From Arthrobotrys musiformis (taxonomy: Eukaryota; Ascomycota; Orbiliomycetes; Orbiliales; Orbiliaceae): a stretch of 64,000 nucleotides of DNA. The notes beneath the pieces were generated by a model. That model was not told the origin of the DNA, did not search any database, and saw nothing but the letters and a program-made list of their open reading frames with translations. The position numbers and the translations under genes are program-made. Below, in pieces: positions 24,201 through 36,522 of the stretch. The stretch is from positions 2,140,501 to 2,204,500 of the forward strand of contig JAVHJL010000002.1 of assembly GCA_036971715.1 (NCBI GenBank), written 5' to 3'. Within the stretch, counting starts at the first letter, position 1. Every line of letters starts with the position of its first letter.

Positions 24201-25243
24201 ACGAACGAGTCCAAGGCGACACTGCATTTCTTCTTTCTTTCTTTCTTCCTCATTCTTCTTCTAGCATTCTCGCATTTTTAGAAAGTGGGAAATAGACGAT
24301 TTTGACATGTGTCTGTTCTATCGTCGACGAGGACCCGGTGTTGCTTCAAGTCTGCTTAGCTCGGGATTTTGAATCACAGTTCGAGCAAATGATGAATCAA
24401 TCGATATTGATTACATACGGATTAGATTGAGGGTTTCCATGTCTCTGCTACAAGCTAGAAGGTTCGAGGGATTCTTTTTTTTGTTTGTTTCGCCTGGGCT
24501 TTTTTTATTTCAAACCCGCACTGTGCCTATTGCCCATCCATACTCCGGACTCCTTTGCGCCTCGGACCGGCGGGGGGAAATGCTACGCTTACCATAATGG
24601 CATGTACCGGCAGTACTTCTTCACTTTGCCTGTGATATATTCCATTTCGGTATTTTTATGGTTTTTTGTCTTTGGATTGGAAATCGAAGACAAGGCAGCA
24701 GGAGTGATATTGGGGACAGAACTGTTGAAGCCGAATGATGCGTCTGTGCTCCCATAATCTCGTATCATCCTTTTTTCTTTTTCATTATTTTTTGATCATT
24801 CGGCTTCTTCCCCTCGTACATGAGTATCGTCTCCGGACGTTTGTACGAGGAAGAAGAAGGCATTTCTGAATCCAGAGAAGAATCAGAAGAATAAGAAGCG
24901 GAAGAAGAAATATCAAAGAAGAAAAAGAAAAGAAAGAGGGCGGACGAAAAAGAAATTAGAAGGTGGTGTGCAGACAGCCAATGGATTGGGATCAATTCAG
25001 GTAGATGCAGATAGCTTCCAATGCACGCACGCACGCAGGATACAGGACAGGTACAAGGAGGGTGGTTTGGAGGTGTAGGGCTAGCCAGCAGACGGTACCG
25101 CCAATTCATCCTGCCTGCCTCGTTCTACATATTCTATCTGACTGATGGATAGATGATTGATTGACTGACTGACCGTTGTGTCTGTACATAATATGTCAGT
25201 CAGTTTGTAAGTTTGTCTAGACCGGTGCGGGTTAGTCAGTTCG

Positions 25244-25446
25244 TGGAGGGAGGTGGAGTGGATGGAGTGGAGAGGAGTGGAGTGAGTGGAGCAAGAGTCT
25301 GCGGAGGAGGGAAAGGAAGGTGTCTGTGTGGACGTCTGAGGACGTCTGTGAACGTCTGTCCACCAGCGCCAGAACAGGACTGGGGCAGGAACTGGACTGG
25401 AACCGGGCTGGAACCGGGCTGGCGTTGGACTGGAGCTGGACGGGGA
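25244..25446 (+). repeat. Cluster of short minisatellites upstream of LST7
   Basis: Three unlike tandem arrays lie side by side: degenerate GGAGTG units (25244-25291), three ACGTCTG units (25332-25358) and CTGGAACCGGG-type units (25390-25440). Just upstream, at 25025-25040 and 25137-25175, are CACG and GACT/GATT tetranucleotide runs. Together they produce the spurious open frame of 171 codons starting at 25213. Confidence 0.7.
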
Positions 25447-25895
25447 CGTTCCCTTTGTTCTGCCAGTTTTCCTATAATAACAAACGGCCCTCCATCACAT
25501 CACACCCTCCACATCCACCCACCCTCCACCACCATTATTATACCCTCAATCAACCATCCATCCATCCATCGACCCTTTTCTCTTACGCTATCGCTTCATC
25601 ATAGCTCCCTTCTCTCCCTTCTCTGGTCCCTTCCACCCCCCTGGGCCCTCCAATTTAATATCATCATCACCATCAACCGTTTAATAATTGTTCTGTTGCT
25701 CATATACGACTCGATCGGTTTTTTTTAGTTTTTTTTTTCTTTACAGGGTCCGGTCCGTTTGCTGCCATTGGGCGTGGAAGCAGTAGAAGTAGAAGTAGAA
25801 CCATAGACCGACCTACATACCTCACTACTACACTTCAATCGCAACAACACCTCTCAACTTCATCCTCTCATCCTCACCGGCAAAAATTTGCCACC

Positions 25896-27514
25896 ATGGA
25901 TTTCATCGTAAGTTTTCTCCTCTTTTCCTTCAATAATCTGTTTAAAGTCTAGTATGATATTGTGATGGTTTGGTCACAGCCTCAACTTCGCTGTTTCGCA
26001 TTCTTTTTGATACAAATTTCTAACAGTCTTTTGCCGCAAATTTTTTCTAGTTCTCCCTCGCCCACTTCTGCGAAATCCATGGACCAACATCCATCCTTTG
26101 CACCCAACTCCTCCCCCCTTCGTGCCAGACATGTACCACGACAATAGGTCCCTACGCTGGCTATTCCAGCGACGACTCTCCTCCAACCTCTGCTCCGACA
26201 TCCTCGCCACCTTCCCGTACTAGCTCTCTCAAAGCCACCTCCCGATCCAACATCTACCTCTCCTCTTCCTCCTCCAGATCTTCGATATCGCCGAATGCGT
26301 CCCCGGTCGCTACCCCACCCCTGTCGCCGAAACCGGGCCATGCTTCGCTTTCCGGTTCCGTCAATCAATCGTTGTTGTCGACTGCTTCATCCGGTTTGAG
26401 CGATACCTGCGCCAACTGCAACCTTAGTCTGCCCAAAAACCTCAGCGAGCGGTTACCCTTGAAGGATGGTAAGAAGGTCCCGGTTTTGCGATCCAAAGAG
26501 GTAGTCCTAGCCGGTGGTAGTGTTGAGGAGAGGCGCCGACATCAGATGGAAGCCGAGGCCCAGCAACAGGCCCAGCAGAGAACCCACCGACATGGAAGGC
26601 GACAATCTTATTACCAACCCAGGAGGCCTGCTACTTCCGACCACGAGGAGCCCTACATCCAACATCAACCCCGTCGACGGTCTCTCTCGTCCGCCTCGTC
26701 TTCGAATTCTTCCTCCAAATCCAACCTGAACGATGATATCGACTTTCCATCGACGGCCTCAGAGGAGAGCCAGGAATTATATGACCGATTCGACTCATAC
26801 ATCCCGCCTCACACTCACAACCTCACCTACCTATCCGCTCGGTTCCCCTCTGCGCCGGAGAAGTTTGCTGCTTTGAGGAGAGCTTGCGTCCGGACTCTAT
26901 CTTGCGAAGCCCTGCCAGGACAGACGGGACCGATATTCGTTGGTGACGAAGCTGCCGGCCATACTATCGCATATGTTTTTCGACTGGTCGATCCTAAGAT
27001 CCGGAGCAATCGCCGAACGTACGCCCTGTTGTGCTTGTGCCCGGATGTGAAGAAGATCGTTGCCGCTTACGGTTACATTACATCGGTGTTTGAGCAGCTC
27101 GTTGCCCGAATCAAGAACCTCGCATCCGAAGCGTCGCGCCCTGTGTCGCCTAATCCTCACGACCAGGTCCGGCAGGAGCTTGCCGGGTCGACGTTCATCA
27201 AACACAGCACTTGTCCCGATGGATTCCTAAGGCGGCCGGCGAGAGTCGAAAGAGGAAAGGATCTGGCGGAGCTAGTCGGTCGAGAACAATTGTTTGTCGA
27301 GGTCCATGCTTGCTTTGCCACACTACTGGGGGCCTTGGCGAGGAGGTTCGGGTGCTTGGATGCTAGCGTGCCCTTCGTTACCACCTCGCCGACCTCATCG
27401 TATGCGGGTATTCCCGGGAGTGTGGCATCGGGGAGGTTAGCTGTCGACGAAAGGGAGTGTGAGAAGGCAAAGAGAGGCGATAGAGGAGACCTCAGAAGAG
27501 GCGTCTATACTTGA
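25896..27514 (+). CDS. LST7: Lst7, folliculin-family protein
   Basis: Fungal folliculin; with Lst4 it acts as a GTPase-activating complex for the Rag-type GTPase Gtr2 in TORC1 amino-acid signalling at the vacuole. Two exons (25896-25907 and 26051-27514) give 491 residues. Exon 1 carries only four codons (MDFI). The joined N-terminus reads FSLAHFCEIHGPTSILCTQ, with the HFCEVHGP-type signature of folliculin longin domains, then SCQTC and GPYAGYSSDDS. A Ser/Pro-rich and Gln-rich insert follows (about residues 65-255). The longin domain resumes with FRLVDPKIRSNRRTYALLCLC and ITSVFEQLVARIKNLA. There is no DENN domain after it, as in other fungal Lst7 proteins. A 144-nt intron separates the exons. 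Confidence 0.85.
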
Positions 27515-30360
27515 ATCCTATCCTTTGCAACAACCTCATCTCCTATCATCCATCCTTTCTACTCTTCATATACCCTGGGTCGTTTTTTTTCTCTTATTCA
27601 TTTCTTAATCTGATGCTTCTGATCTCTTTTTCCATCTTTTTTCCGTTTTGCTGCGGTTTAGCGAAAGAAATGGGGTTATATCATGGTGTCCTTCACTTAT
27701 AATTTGGTGCGACTTTCTTTTTCTCTCTTTGAAAGTTAGTTCATCGTTGTCTAGTTTTGTGCGTGTGGTTTTTTGGTCCAAAAAGAACAGAAAAGCAGCG
27801 GTAGTGATATGGGATCGGTTTTCTCTTCATGTGGGATGAGTTCATCGGCGTTTCTTTTGGTTTTTGCTTTCTTCTATTTCCTTTAGATTTATAATCCGCG
27901 GTTGCTTGTTTTCTCTTCAAAATCAAAATGTTAGATTCGCTGCAGTCATTTTTGTCTTTCCTTTCGCTTTTGAGTATAACGATTGACGACCGATATGCTT
28001 TTTTTTCTCCTTCTCGTTTCTTATCTCTCACTTTTTTTTAAGTTGAAAAGAAGTTGTTTTTGTCACGTTTGAGTATCTGCAAAAGCCTTTGGATTTTAGT
28101 CGACGGAGAAGAGGTAGAGGTGGAAAAAGAACGACAAAAAGTTACTCCCAAAAAAAAAAAAGTGATTTGAAAAAGTTTGGTGGAAGAGAAATTTTCAAAA
28201 GCGGATTCTTTTTATCAATTCTATTCCTTGAAGCTATTTGGTGTTTCAATGGTTTTTTTTTTTACATAACTGTTGTGTAATATTCCAAAAGTCGTTTGTC
28301 GATTGAAAAGTGAAGGGAATTTGAAAAGCTGTGGTGGTTTTTTATACATTATCCTAGAATTTTAGAAATGTGACAGTAGGACTAAGAAGAAGAAAAGAAT
28401 ATGGCATGAGGGGGGTTATACCTGTTTTATAAAAGGAGTGGGTTAGTGGTAAGGGGAGTCAGGGAGGGTTCATGGCGTCTTGCGGTCTGGGGAGCACGTA
28501 ATTCCGAGCCACCAGCGGGAATTTTTTTATGTAGAAGATTTTATGCATAAGGTAAAAAATCTCCGTTCGCTTGGTTTAGATTGGTTTACATAAGCTGTGC
28601 TAGTAGATATATAGAAAGGACAAGGGTTTGATAGAGGGTGGTTAACGTGGCTAGTGGAACGGGGGGGTCTATGAGAAGGGATGTTTTATATGGGGGGCTT
28701 CTTTGTGTCTTGAGGTTTGTGGTGATATGTGTTGAGTGACGTTGGAGGAGGAGTTGGAGGTTGTGAGACAGCGGATGGGGGAACTGGACTAGGCCGAAGA
28801 TGGTGGGCTTCTGGAAGGCGGGCTTTCTTTCGATCGAATCGAATCGGGGAGGTGTCTGGATGCCTCTTATCGATATTGCTATCGATTGTATTTAGCTACT
28901 TACTTACTTATAATTATATTGGTAGTTAGTTGTATATTGAGGTCTGAGGGAATGCAGGCAGGATATGGGATATGGGGGTACGGGGATATCCACAGCAGGC
29001 CGGTTTGCATGTGTCTGTCTCTTTCGGTGTATATTGGACTGTCGCCAGTCGCAGGATCTGGAATACCATATCTATATCTATATCTGTGCCCTCCCCTTCT
29101 TCCCTTCATCCTCAGCCCTCCATTCTTTCTCTGCTGTAAAATACATCGCAGGCAGTAATATACACATATCCTTTAGCTTCAATTATACGGGTTGTAGTGC
29201 GCTGGGTGGCAGCTGTCTGGACTGTTCTGTCAATCAGATCCATCAAATCAAGCTTTCGGTTATGGGGAAGACATCTAGCTAACCTTCCTCCTTCTCCTTC
29301 CCCAAGCTCTCTCTCTTCTCTTATCCGCTTCCTCTTCCTCTTCCATTCCCTCACGCAAACATCACCCATCACCACCACACTTAAAAAGCCATCGCCCATC
29401 GTCCTCACCCTCACGCCATCTCTCTTTCCTCTTTTCTCTCCTCTTCTCTCTTTCTTTCCTTTCCTTTTTTCTTTTTTCTTCTTTTCCTCCCATCTCCAAT
29501 CACACGGCCTTTAAACTTCTTTATCCTTCATCCACGTCCAAGCTAAACGCTCTTAAAACATCTCCAATTCCGTGGTGGCGTCCCCCCTGCAACAGATCTG
29601 CTCGCTGGTAGCCTTTTAAGCTTTGCCTTCTCTCTGCTCTGCTGTTTGTTCCCCCTGGCTGCTTGTTTTGGACGGCGTTGATTCGAAGGGCGAGGAAATC
29701 GTTAAAGACGGGTTCCGGACTCACCCTGCCTCGCTCGCTCGCTCGCGACACTAACCAACCTTACTTACATCACACATCCACAAACCACCAACCAGCCCAA
29801 CTCCAGGAATTTCCTTTTCCTCTCTCTTCTAGAAAAAGAACGAAACAGGAACGCCTGCTTGTTTTTTTTTTTTTCAAGCCTCATTTTTTTTTATTTCTTT
29901 CTTATAAAATCCCTGGAGCTTCACGTGTTCGTTCACATTGGCCCGCCGGTTCGTCATATTTACGACTTTTCGGCCTTGGATTTTACTTTCTGAACCAACG
30001 GGGAAAGGTAACCCCCGGGGGTCGCTTTCCTAACGGTCAGGCCATCCAGCGAGAAATACGATCCATTCAATCGTCGATATCCTACAGAAGAGGCGAATCG
30101 AGAAAAAAGCAAAAGCGAAGGGAAGGAAAAGAATCCCCAAAATATCGGAAAACTCAAGCTCAAAACAGACAAGGCGAAGGGAGGAAAAAAAAAAACCCCC
30201 CAGCCAATTCGAAATATTCAAACCAGGGGACGGACCATTTGGGGGGAGGAAAAACGGGTTTCCAACAATACTCTTCTCCCTCTGATCTTCTCGTTCCCAT
30301 CTCTTCTTCTGTCACCCCTTCCGACTTGGACTATCCTTTTTCTCGTTTGGCTCGCCCAGC
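27515..30360. other. 2.8 kb between LST7 and FCP1
   Basis: LST7 3' UTR (T-rich to about 28.1 kb), then a gene-poor stretch, then a CT-rich FCP1 promoter and leader from about 29.28 kb (CTTCCTCCTTCTCC runs). A 272-codon open frame at 29663-30481 overlaps the FCP1 start in another frame. It starts at TTG, has no ATG until its last 20 codons, and is Lys/Ser/Arg-rich, so I do not call it. Confidence 0.6.
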
Positions 30361-33300
30361 ATGCTGCTCACATTCGCGCCGTCGACCCGGTTCCCGGTCA
30401 CGATCACCCAAATACACTTTAATCAGAATGCCGACGTTAAGAAGCTACAACCGATCCTCACATACTCCTACAAGACCCTGATAACGGAGGAAAACGAAGA
30501 TGGAGAGGAGGTTCAGAAGGTGATGGAGATCATATCGAAATATGAGACGCCCATTGAGGGGAAGATTAAGAAGTGGATGGTGGGGAAGGGTTCGGTTGTC
30601 AATTCGCCGTCGTAAGATACCCGTTCCTGCTGCTTGTTTTGCCCCCCGGCGGTTCTATAAGAAGGTGAAGATGGGGAGAGTATGGGATGAGCTACAATGA
30701 TAGGAGGAAATGGATTGTGCTAATTGAAGGTGTCTGCTTTGCTTTTGGGGATACCTAGAACGGCAATCGTGGATATTGATGAGCCTTGTCCGCATCCTGT
30801 TGTCTGGAATAACCAGTGCGCTGTGTGTGGTATGGATATGTCTGAGTATGATTTCCCCCCCTTCTTTTGCTCTTTCTAGACTTATACTCAGATGACTGAC
30901 TCTCCTGGCGCATGTGCGCGCTTGCTTGCTTAGACAAACATACATCAACTTTCACAATCTCGAAACAGCGAACATCAATGTTACGCACGATAATACCGGT
31001 TTAAAGATCAGTAGAGGGGTACATCAAACCTCGCATTGTGCTATAAATACAGCCTCCCGCTAACGAAAACGACTACAGGAAGCCGAGAACATAGAGAAAG
31101 AAGCCAAAAAGCGATTACTCTCAGCCAAAAAACTATCCCTCGTCGTCGATCTAGATCAAACCATCATCCAGGCCACCGTAGACCCCACCGTCGGAGAATG
31201 GAGAGACGACCCTTCGAATCCCAACTACCACGCCGTCAAGGACGTGGAGGCATTCCAGCTACTCGACGAAGGCGCGGGAGGAAGGGGGTGCTGGTATTAC
31301 GTCAAACTCCGACCGGGCCTTAGACGGTTCCTATCGAACATTTCAAAACTCTACGAATGTCACATATACACCATGGGAACCCGCGCATACGCCATGAGCA
31401 TAGCCAAAATCGTCGATCCCGAGGGAGGCATCTTCGGAGAGAGGATATTGAGCAGAGACGAAAGCGGGAGTTTGACATCGAAGAGCTTAGAGCGGCTGTT
31501 CCCCGTTGATACGAAGATGGTGGTTATAATTGACGATAGAGGGGATGTTTGGAAATGGAGCGATAATTTGATCAAAGTCACGCCGTATGATTTCTTCGTC
31601 GGGATTGGGGATATCAACTCTAGTTTCTTACCGAAGAGACATGATTATCAACTTGCACAGCAAGCTGCCGCAGCTGCAGCTGCAACGGCAGCGCAGAAGG
31701 ACGGTCCGCAGGTCATCAACCCTCAACAGCTGACGGCCCCTCCCGTCATCATCACGATTAATGGCGCCGAAGATACAACGATGGAGGACCCCGTAGATGC
31801 GAAGAAGGAAGATGATGATGAAGAAACAGTGGAAACCGACGTATCGCCTCTAGAACAGCTGGTAGAAATGGGCGGCGGCGACGATCCGGATGTTTTGGCG
31901 GAGCAAACCGTGCGACAGAACGAAACATTGACGGCGCAACAAAAGGACAGGCCGCTGGCGAGGAAACAGGAAGACCTGGATAAGCGGGACAGCGACAGTA
32001 TTAGCAACCATTCCAACAACGGGGATACGAATAGCGAGAGCGGTCATAGGCATAACCTGCTGCATGATGATGATAACGAGCTGGAGTATCTGGAAAAGGC
32101 GTTGGCGGAGGTTCATATGGAGTTTTTCGAGGAGTATCAGAGGCGGTTGGTGACCACTAAAGGTGGGAGGGTTGCGCAGGTTAGAGGAGGCGGCGGGAAG
32201 GGAGGGAAGAAGATCCAGCATGGTGGTGGTGGGGTTGCGGGGGACGGGGATTATTTGAGCAATGTTCCGGATATCAAGCATATCATGCCGCGGATGAAAC
32301 GGCGAGTTTTTGATAATGTCGTGCTCGTGTTTTCTGGTGTGATTCCGCTTGGTGTTGATGTTCAGAGGTACGATGCGATTTGAAATACTGAGGTTTTGGT
32401 GAGGAAATCGGTTGGCTAACTTTGGTTGCAGTTCGGATGTTGCTCAGTGGGCGAGGGCTTTCGGGGCCATGGTTGTCGATGGTGTCAGCGCGGCGGTTAC
32501 ACATGTCGTCGCTGCGAGGGTAGGTTATTACAGACGGCTTTAAAGGTTAATCTTCGCAAAATGGCTGACAGTGATATTTTTAGACACGCACGGCGAAGGT
32601 ACGGATTGCAGGCAATAAATTTCCTCACATCAAAATTGTCACGCCGCAGTGGTTCTTCCAATCGATAACCATGTGGCAGAGACTGGACGAGACTCCATTC
32701 CTGATCAACGTATACCCGGAGGATATATTCGGCAATAGCAGTCCGCCACTACCATCTAGTTCGATGGGATACGACGACTTCGATGATCACATGGAATTGA
32801 GCTCCAATGAGGAGGAAGATGATGACGATGATGGGGATAGCGATATACATACCCTTGACGGAAGGCCTGGTGTTATCCCCGATCTGCTGCTCCCTGGAGA
32901 AACCGAGCCACCACCGGATCTACACGACATTAATTGGGACGAGATGGATCGGGATTTGCAGGAGTTCATGGGGAGCGAAGCGGATGATACGGATCTCGAG
33001 AGCAGGAACGGAGCTGACTACGAATCGGATAACGAAAGTAACTCTGGCGACCAGCCCGACGGCCTAAAGGTATCCTTTGGGAACAAACGCGACAGGAGTG
33101 CGACTCCACCACCCGATGGGACTGATGAGCAAAAGATTGTGGTTAGTGAGCCACGTGAGAAGGAGATGCTCAAGAGCCCCCTGTCCAAGCGGCTTCGTAT
33201 GTCGAATAGTCGGTCGTCGAGTCTTAGGAACCTCACACTCAGCGCGGAGGAGCCCAAGGTTGGGGATTCGGGTATGCCGTCGCCAGCGCAGAGTAATGGA

Positions 33301-33378
33301 GACAAGGAGGGGAGCGTTCGCGATGAAGAGGAGGATGATTTCGATCTCGAAGCGGAGCTGGGGAATGAGTTTGCTTAA
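30361..33378 (+). CDS. FCP1: RNA polymerase II CTD phosphatase Fcp1
   Basis: Dephosphorylates the Rpb1 C-terminal repeat so Pol II can be recycled. Exons 30361-30611, 30759-30845, 30934-31018, 31079-32367, 32432-32519 and 32584-33378 give 864 residues. The N-terminal biotin-lipoyl-like part is followed by a Cys pair region (CPHPVVWNNQCAVCG) and INVTHDNTGLKISRG. The FCPH catalytic motif DLDQT sits at residues 165-169, with the downstream acidic pair in VVIIDDRGDVW. A BRCT domain lies at about 555-640 (VFSGVIPLGVDVQ ... TPQWFFQSITMW), and the tail is acidic with DDFDLEAELGNEF, resembling the TFIIF-binding C-terminus of Fcp1. A Gln/Asp-rich spacer separates the catalytic and BRCT parts. Confidence 0.96.
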
Positions 33379-34619
33379 AAATAAAAGATAAAAAAAAATA
33401 CGAGGTTTCCGGCATTATGGCGACGACGGCAGCAAGCCCCCCTTTCCTCTTACGATGGTCTTTTTTCTTTCTCTTTTTTTTTTCTTTTATCTTCCTTTTT
33501 TTTTCTTTCACGATATGATGACGAGGGTTATTAAAATGCTCTTTTACTTTTTCGTTTTTTTTTATTTACATGAAAAGATACATGGGGTTTCTTATAGAGG
33601 AAATCTTCCGGTGCCTGGTCTTTCGGTTTTGTGGTTTCTGTCGAGCCTTTTTTCCCCTCTCCTCCCAGATTCCATGCTCGCGCGTGGATTGTTATTTGCC
33701 TGTACGATATGCTGTCATACCCTCCTCGAGGCGTACTCCTCCGCCTGAGAGGAGCTGTTTTATATCATTTTTTTCTCTTTCCCGGTCCTGTGGTTGTTTC
33801 CGTTGTTTCTTTTTTTAAACATTGCATTGTTATGCCGGCGTCAGACGTCTGTGGGCTGTGTTTTCTTTCTCTTCTCCTCTATCACCTCCTATCCACCCTT
33901 TTGTGTCTATTTCTAAATTTCATTGACTGGCGTTATATGAGAGGGAGAGAAGCTCTATCTGTGATGAAGCAATTCCTTTGTTTCCCTTTTTGTTTTCTTT
34001 TTTATTTGATTTGATGTCATATTTCCACACGCTCTCTCCTGTCTCTGACGATTGTGAATATACCAAATTACAATTTAATCCGATCTTCGTCATTTCACTG
34101 GGGTTCATTTTAAATAAGTATTTTATATGCAGTGCTCTTCACCCCTGGCGACACCTCGCGTACGACGTACGACTCGTTGGCGGCGGTGCAGCAGTAAAAT
34201 CTCGGGCTGGGCGCAGGCTTCGGAGCCGGGGAACGTTTGGCGCTCCGAGCGTTTTTGGCAAGCAGCTGATCCTTGTTTTTGCGAGAGTGCATCATCGGAC
34301 CCAACGAAACACCTCAGATCCGGGCTTTGCCTAGCTGTTTTTTTACATAACAACAACCGGAGGAGTATAACATCGTTACCTTTCTTCCTTTTCCTTCATT
34401 ATCATCCGGAGAAACTCAGCTGGTGCTTTTTCTTCCTTCCTTTGGTTACCTTCTACTTTGGTTTGGAAGGGGGGCTTTTTTTTTGGATGGATTGATGGAT
34501 TGGTATTTCACTGGGGGACTAATCTAGCTCGCGAACTATTTTTTTCCTCTCTTTTCCATCTTACTACTCCTTAACACCCCATCACACCCGAGGTCTTACG
34601 ACTGTAAAAAGAAGACAAG
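33379..34619. other. FCP1 3' UTR and RBD2 promoter
   Basis: T-rich 3' UTR to about 34.1 kb, then a GC-rich island at 34137-34320 with a direct CGTACGA repeat (34159-34172) and the palindrome-like CGCTCCGAGCG, then a pyrimidine-rich leader. No credible gene; I could not assign the GC island a function. Confidence 0.5.
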
Positions 34620-35662
34620 ATGCTTCCGAATCTCGATAACGTTCCGGATCGAATAGCCTCGACGGTGCGACGGCTGCCGATACTCACGCGCGGACTGCTG
34701 GGGCTTACGGTTGTGTTATTTATTTTGGGACGGGTGGTGGAGGTTAATCCCGTGTTGGAGCTGGATAATCAGGCTTTTGGGATTACGCAGCGTGTGTATT
34801 TCCATCTTATGGGATTTGGGGATTTTGGCTAATTGGGGTTTTGGGGGGTAGTGCATAGGTTGAATACGTACCCGTTCGTGCATAGGGGGTGGATTCATCT
34901 GATTATCGATTTATTGGCGGTTACGTACCCGCTCTCGCGGTTTGAGAGGGAGAAGGGGACTTTGCATACGCTGCTTATGGTTGTTGGACGTAGGTTTACC
35001 CCCTTTTTATTCACTATTTAAAGCGGGAGGGGCTGATTGGAGGTTAGCGTTTTCGACGTTCCCGGCGGTGGGGTATACCGTTATTGATAAGTTTTTCTGG
35101 GGAGGGTTGGGGGTTTATTACGGGATGTCGGTGTTTATTGTGATGTTTGCGGCGATGGATGCGACGAGGGTGTATAAGTACAAACCGTACTATTGGATCG
35201 GTGGGTATAGGGTACCCAGTTGGGCGCCGGTGGTCGGGGGGGTTATTCTGCTGGAGGTGTTTTTGGGGGGTGGGACGGGGTGGGTGGTGCATATTTTGGG
35301 GATGGCGGTTGGGTGGGCTTGTATGTTCCCCCCCTTTTCTATGATTTTTTGGGGGTTTCTTGCTAATTATGGGGGTAGATGCGGCGGAGTATTTGAAGCT
35401 GTTGGAGCCGCCGGAGAAGGTGTTGAAGTTTGTGGAGACGAAGTTGAGGTTTTTGGTGAGCCGGGTGCCGTTTTATGTTGCGCTCGATGGGAGGGATTCG
35501 GCGGGGCATACGCTTGTTTTGCCGACTTTTGCGGAGGGGGAGGGGGATGTTAGGGGTGGGGTTGAGATGGCGGGGTTGAGAATGAATCCGAGGAATAGTC
35601 CGCCTGTTGTTCCTGCCGGGGGGAGTAACTTTGGAGGGGCGGGGAGGACTTTGGGGTCGTGA
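34620..35662 (+). CDS. RBD2: Rhomboid-family intramembrane protease (Rbd2 type)
   Basis: Polytopic serine protease of the Golgi/ER; in Aspergillus and fission yeast Rbd2 acts in SREBP activation. Exons 34620-34791, 34852-34989, 35048-35320 and 35379-35662 give 288 residues. The start MLPNLDNVPDRI, then LHRLNTYPFVHRGWIHLIID, EREKGTLHTLLMVVG and PPEKVLKFVETK match fungal Rbd2. Catalytic candidates are Ser131 in YGMSVF (family GxS) and His185 in WVVHILGMAVGW. Six membrane segments can be drawn, and the tail is Gly/Pro-rich and cytosolic. The coding strand is strikingly G-rich, with a tight G4-type run at 35265-35284. All three splice junctions were fixed by the family motifs they rejoin. Confidence 0.88.
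35265..35284 (+). other. G-quadruplex motif inside RBD2 exon 3
   Basis: Four G-runs (6, 3, 4 and 3 G) are separated by loops of 1, 2 and 1 nt on the coding strand, so the motif would be present in the mRNA as well. It encodes the conserved Gly-rich loop before the catalytic His helix. Confidence 0.75.
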
Positions 35663-36522
35663 AGGAATTACAAACGGGGGTTGTTGGAGCGTAGGTGATT
35701 ATGACCCCGACCGGAAGCTCGAATCCGAGGGGGGGTTCTTTAATTCGGTGTATACATTCTTTTTTTAGGGGTGTGGTAATGATAGATGGCTTTCGGGGGG
35801 GTTATTACTGGGGGTAATGGTTTAATGAAACATGGAAATCAGCGAGGTTGAGGTTTTTTTTAATAGTTAATATTTGTATAACCACTCCCTTTTTTTACAC
35901 TTTTTTATACTTTGATGTCGTTGGATTGGTTGTTGTTATAAATGATATAGAGATGTCGTTTTTGCTGTTATGCAGATATATAAATACGATCATATAAATA
36001 TGGATTCGGATAGGATTTGTGGTAGCTTTGTTTTAATTTTTATGGGATTTGCTTGGGTAGTTCTTGAGCATGTACCTGATGACTGGGTTCATTACTGGGG
36101 GTTCTTGATACATCCGCCATATGGTATTCCGGCGGCTTGAGGTGGATATTATTATACAGTATAGTATTTCCATCGTAATACATAATCTGTCTTGGACTTT
36201 TGGTTCGATTCGAATGCACTTTTGGGATTCGCGAGGGGATTCTGGGAACGAGACCAGATTCGATGCACTTCTTTTCTGGATATTATAACCCCCTTTGCGA
36301 CGTCTGAGGCTGATGGTATACGAGTATATCAAGTATTGGAGATTTGGCGAGAAGGGTGGATTTGATAGTTGGAGGAAATTTATGGATATATTACCCCCCA
36401 TTTTCGGGTGATATGTTGTATATTTATGAATACCCCCTTTCGAAATACCGCCGTCCATCCGCAGCAGCATTTGGTCTGCGAGATAACTACCGGTCTGGAA
36501 TGATTGTCCTTATACACCCCGG
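35663..36522. other. RBD2 3' UTR to VOC gene 3' end
   Basis: Convergent spacer of about 860 bases, AT-rich with TATATAAATA-type stretches. A 145-codon minus-strand open frame (36033-36470) has no recognisable motif or splice partner; I leave it uncalled. Confidence 0.55.

Larger units (their letters stand above)
19379..25895. other. 6.5 kb gene-poor region upstream of LST7
   Basis: I find no gene that I can support. The first 300 bases are GRC3 3' UTR. 20.0-22.5 kb is AT-leaning with an ATG-less open frame (20985-21284, minus) and a RIP-like patch (21285-21480). 23.2-24.8 kb contains ATCAT pentamers (23166-23180) and homopolymers. 24.9-25.9 kb turns pyrimidine-rich and minisatellite-bearing, probably the LST7 promoter and leader. 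Open frames of up to 170 codons inside are repeat-coded or lack an ATG. No tRNA B-box with a pairing arm was found. Confidence 0.55.

Noticed and set aside
25213..25728. 171-codon open frame upstream of LST7
   Set aside because: Coded mainly by minisatellite repeats and pyrimidine tracts.
29663..30481. 272-codon plus-strand open frame overlapping the FCP1 start
   Set aside because: Starts at TTG, has no ATG until the last 20 codons, is Lys/Ser/Arg-rich and overlaps FCP1 in another frame within its CT-rich leader.
36033..36470. 145-codon minus-strand open frame between RBD2 and the VOC gene
   Set aside because: AT-rich 3' UTR sequence, no motif; cannot be distinguished from chance.
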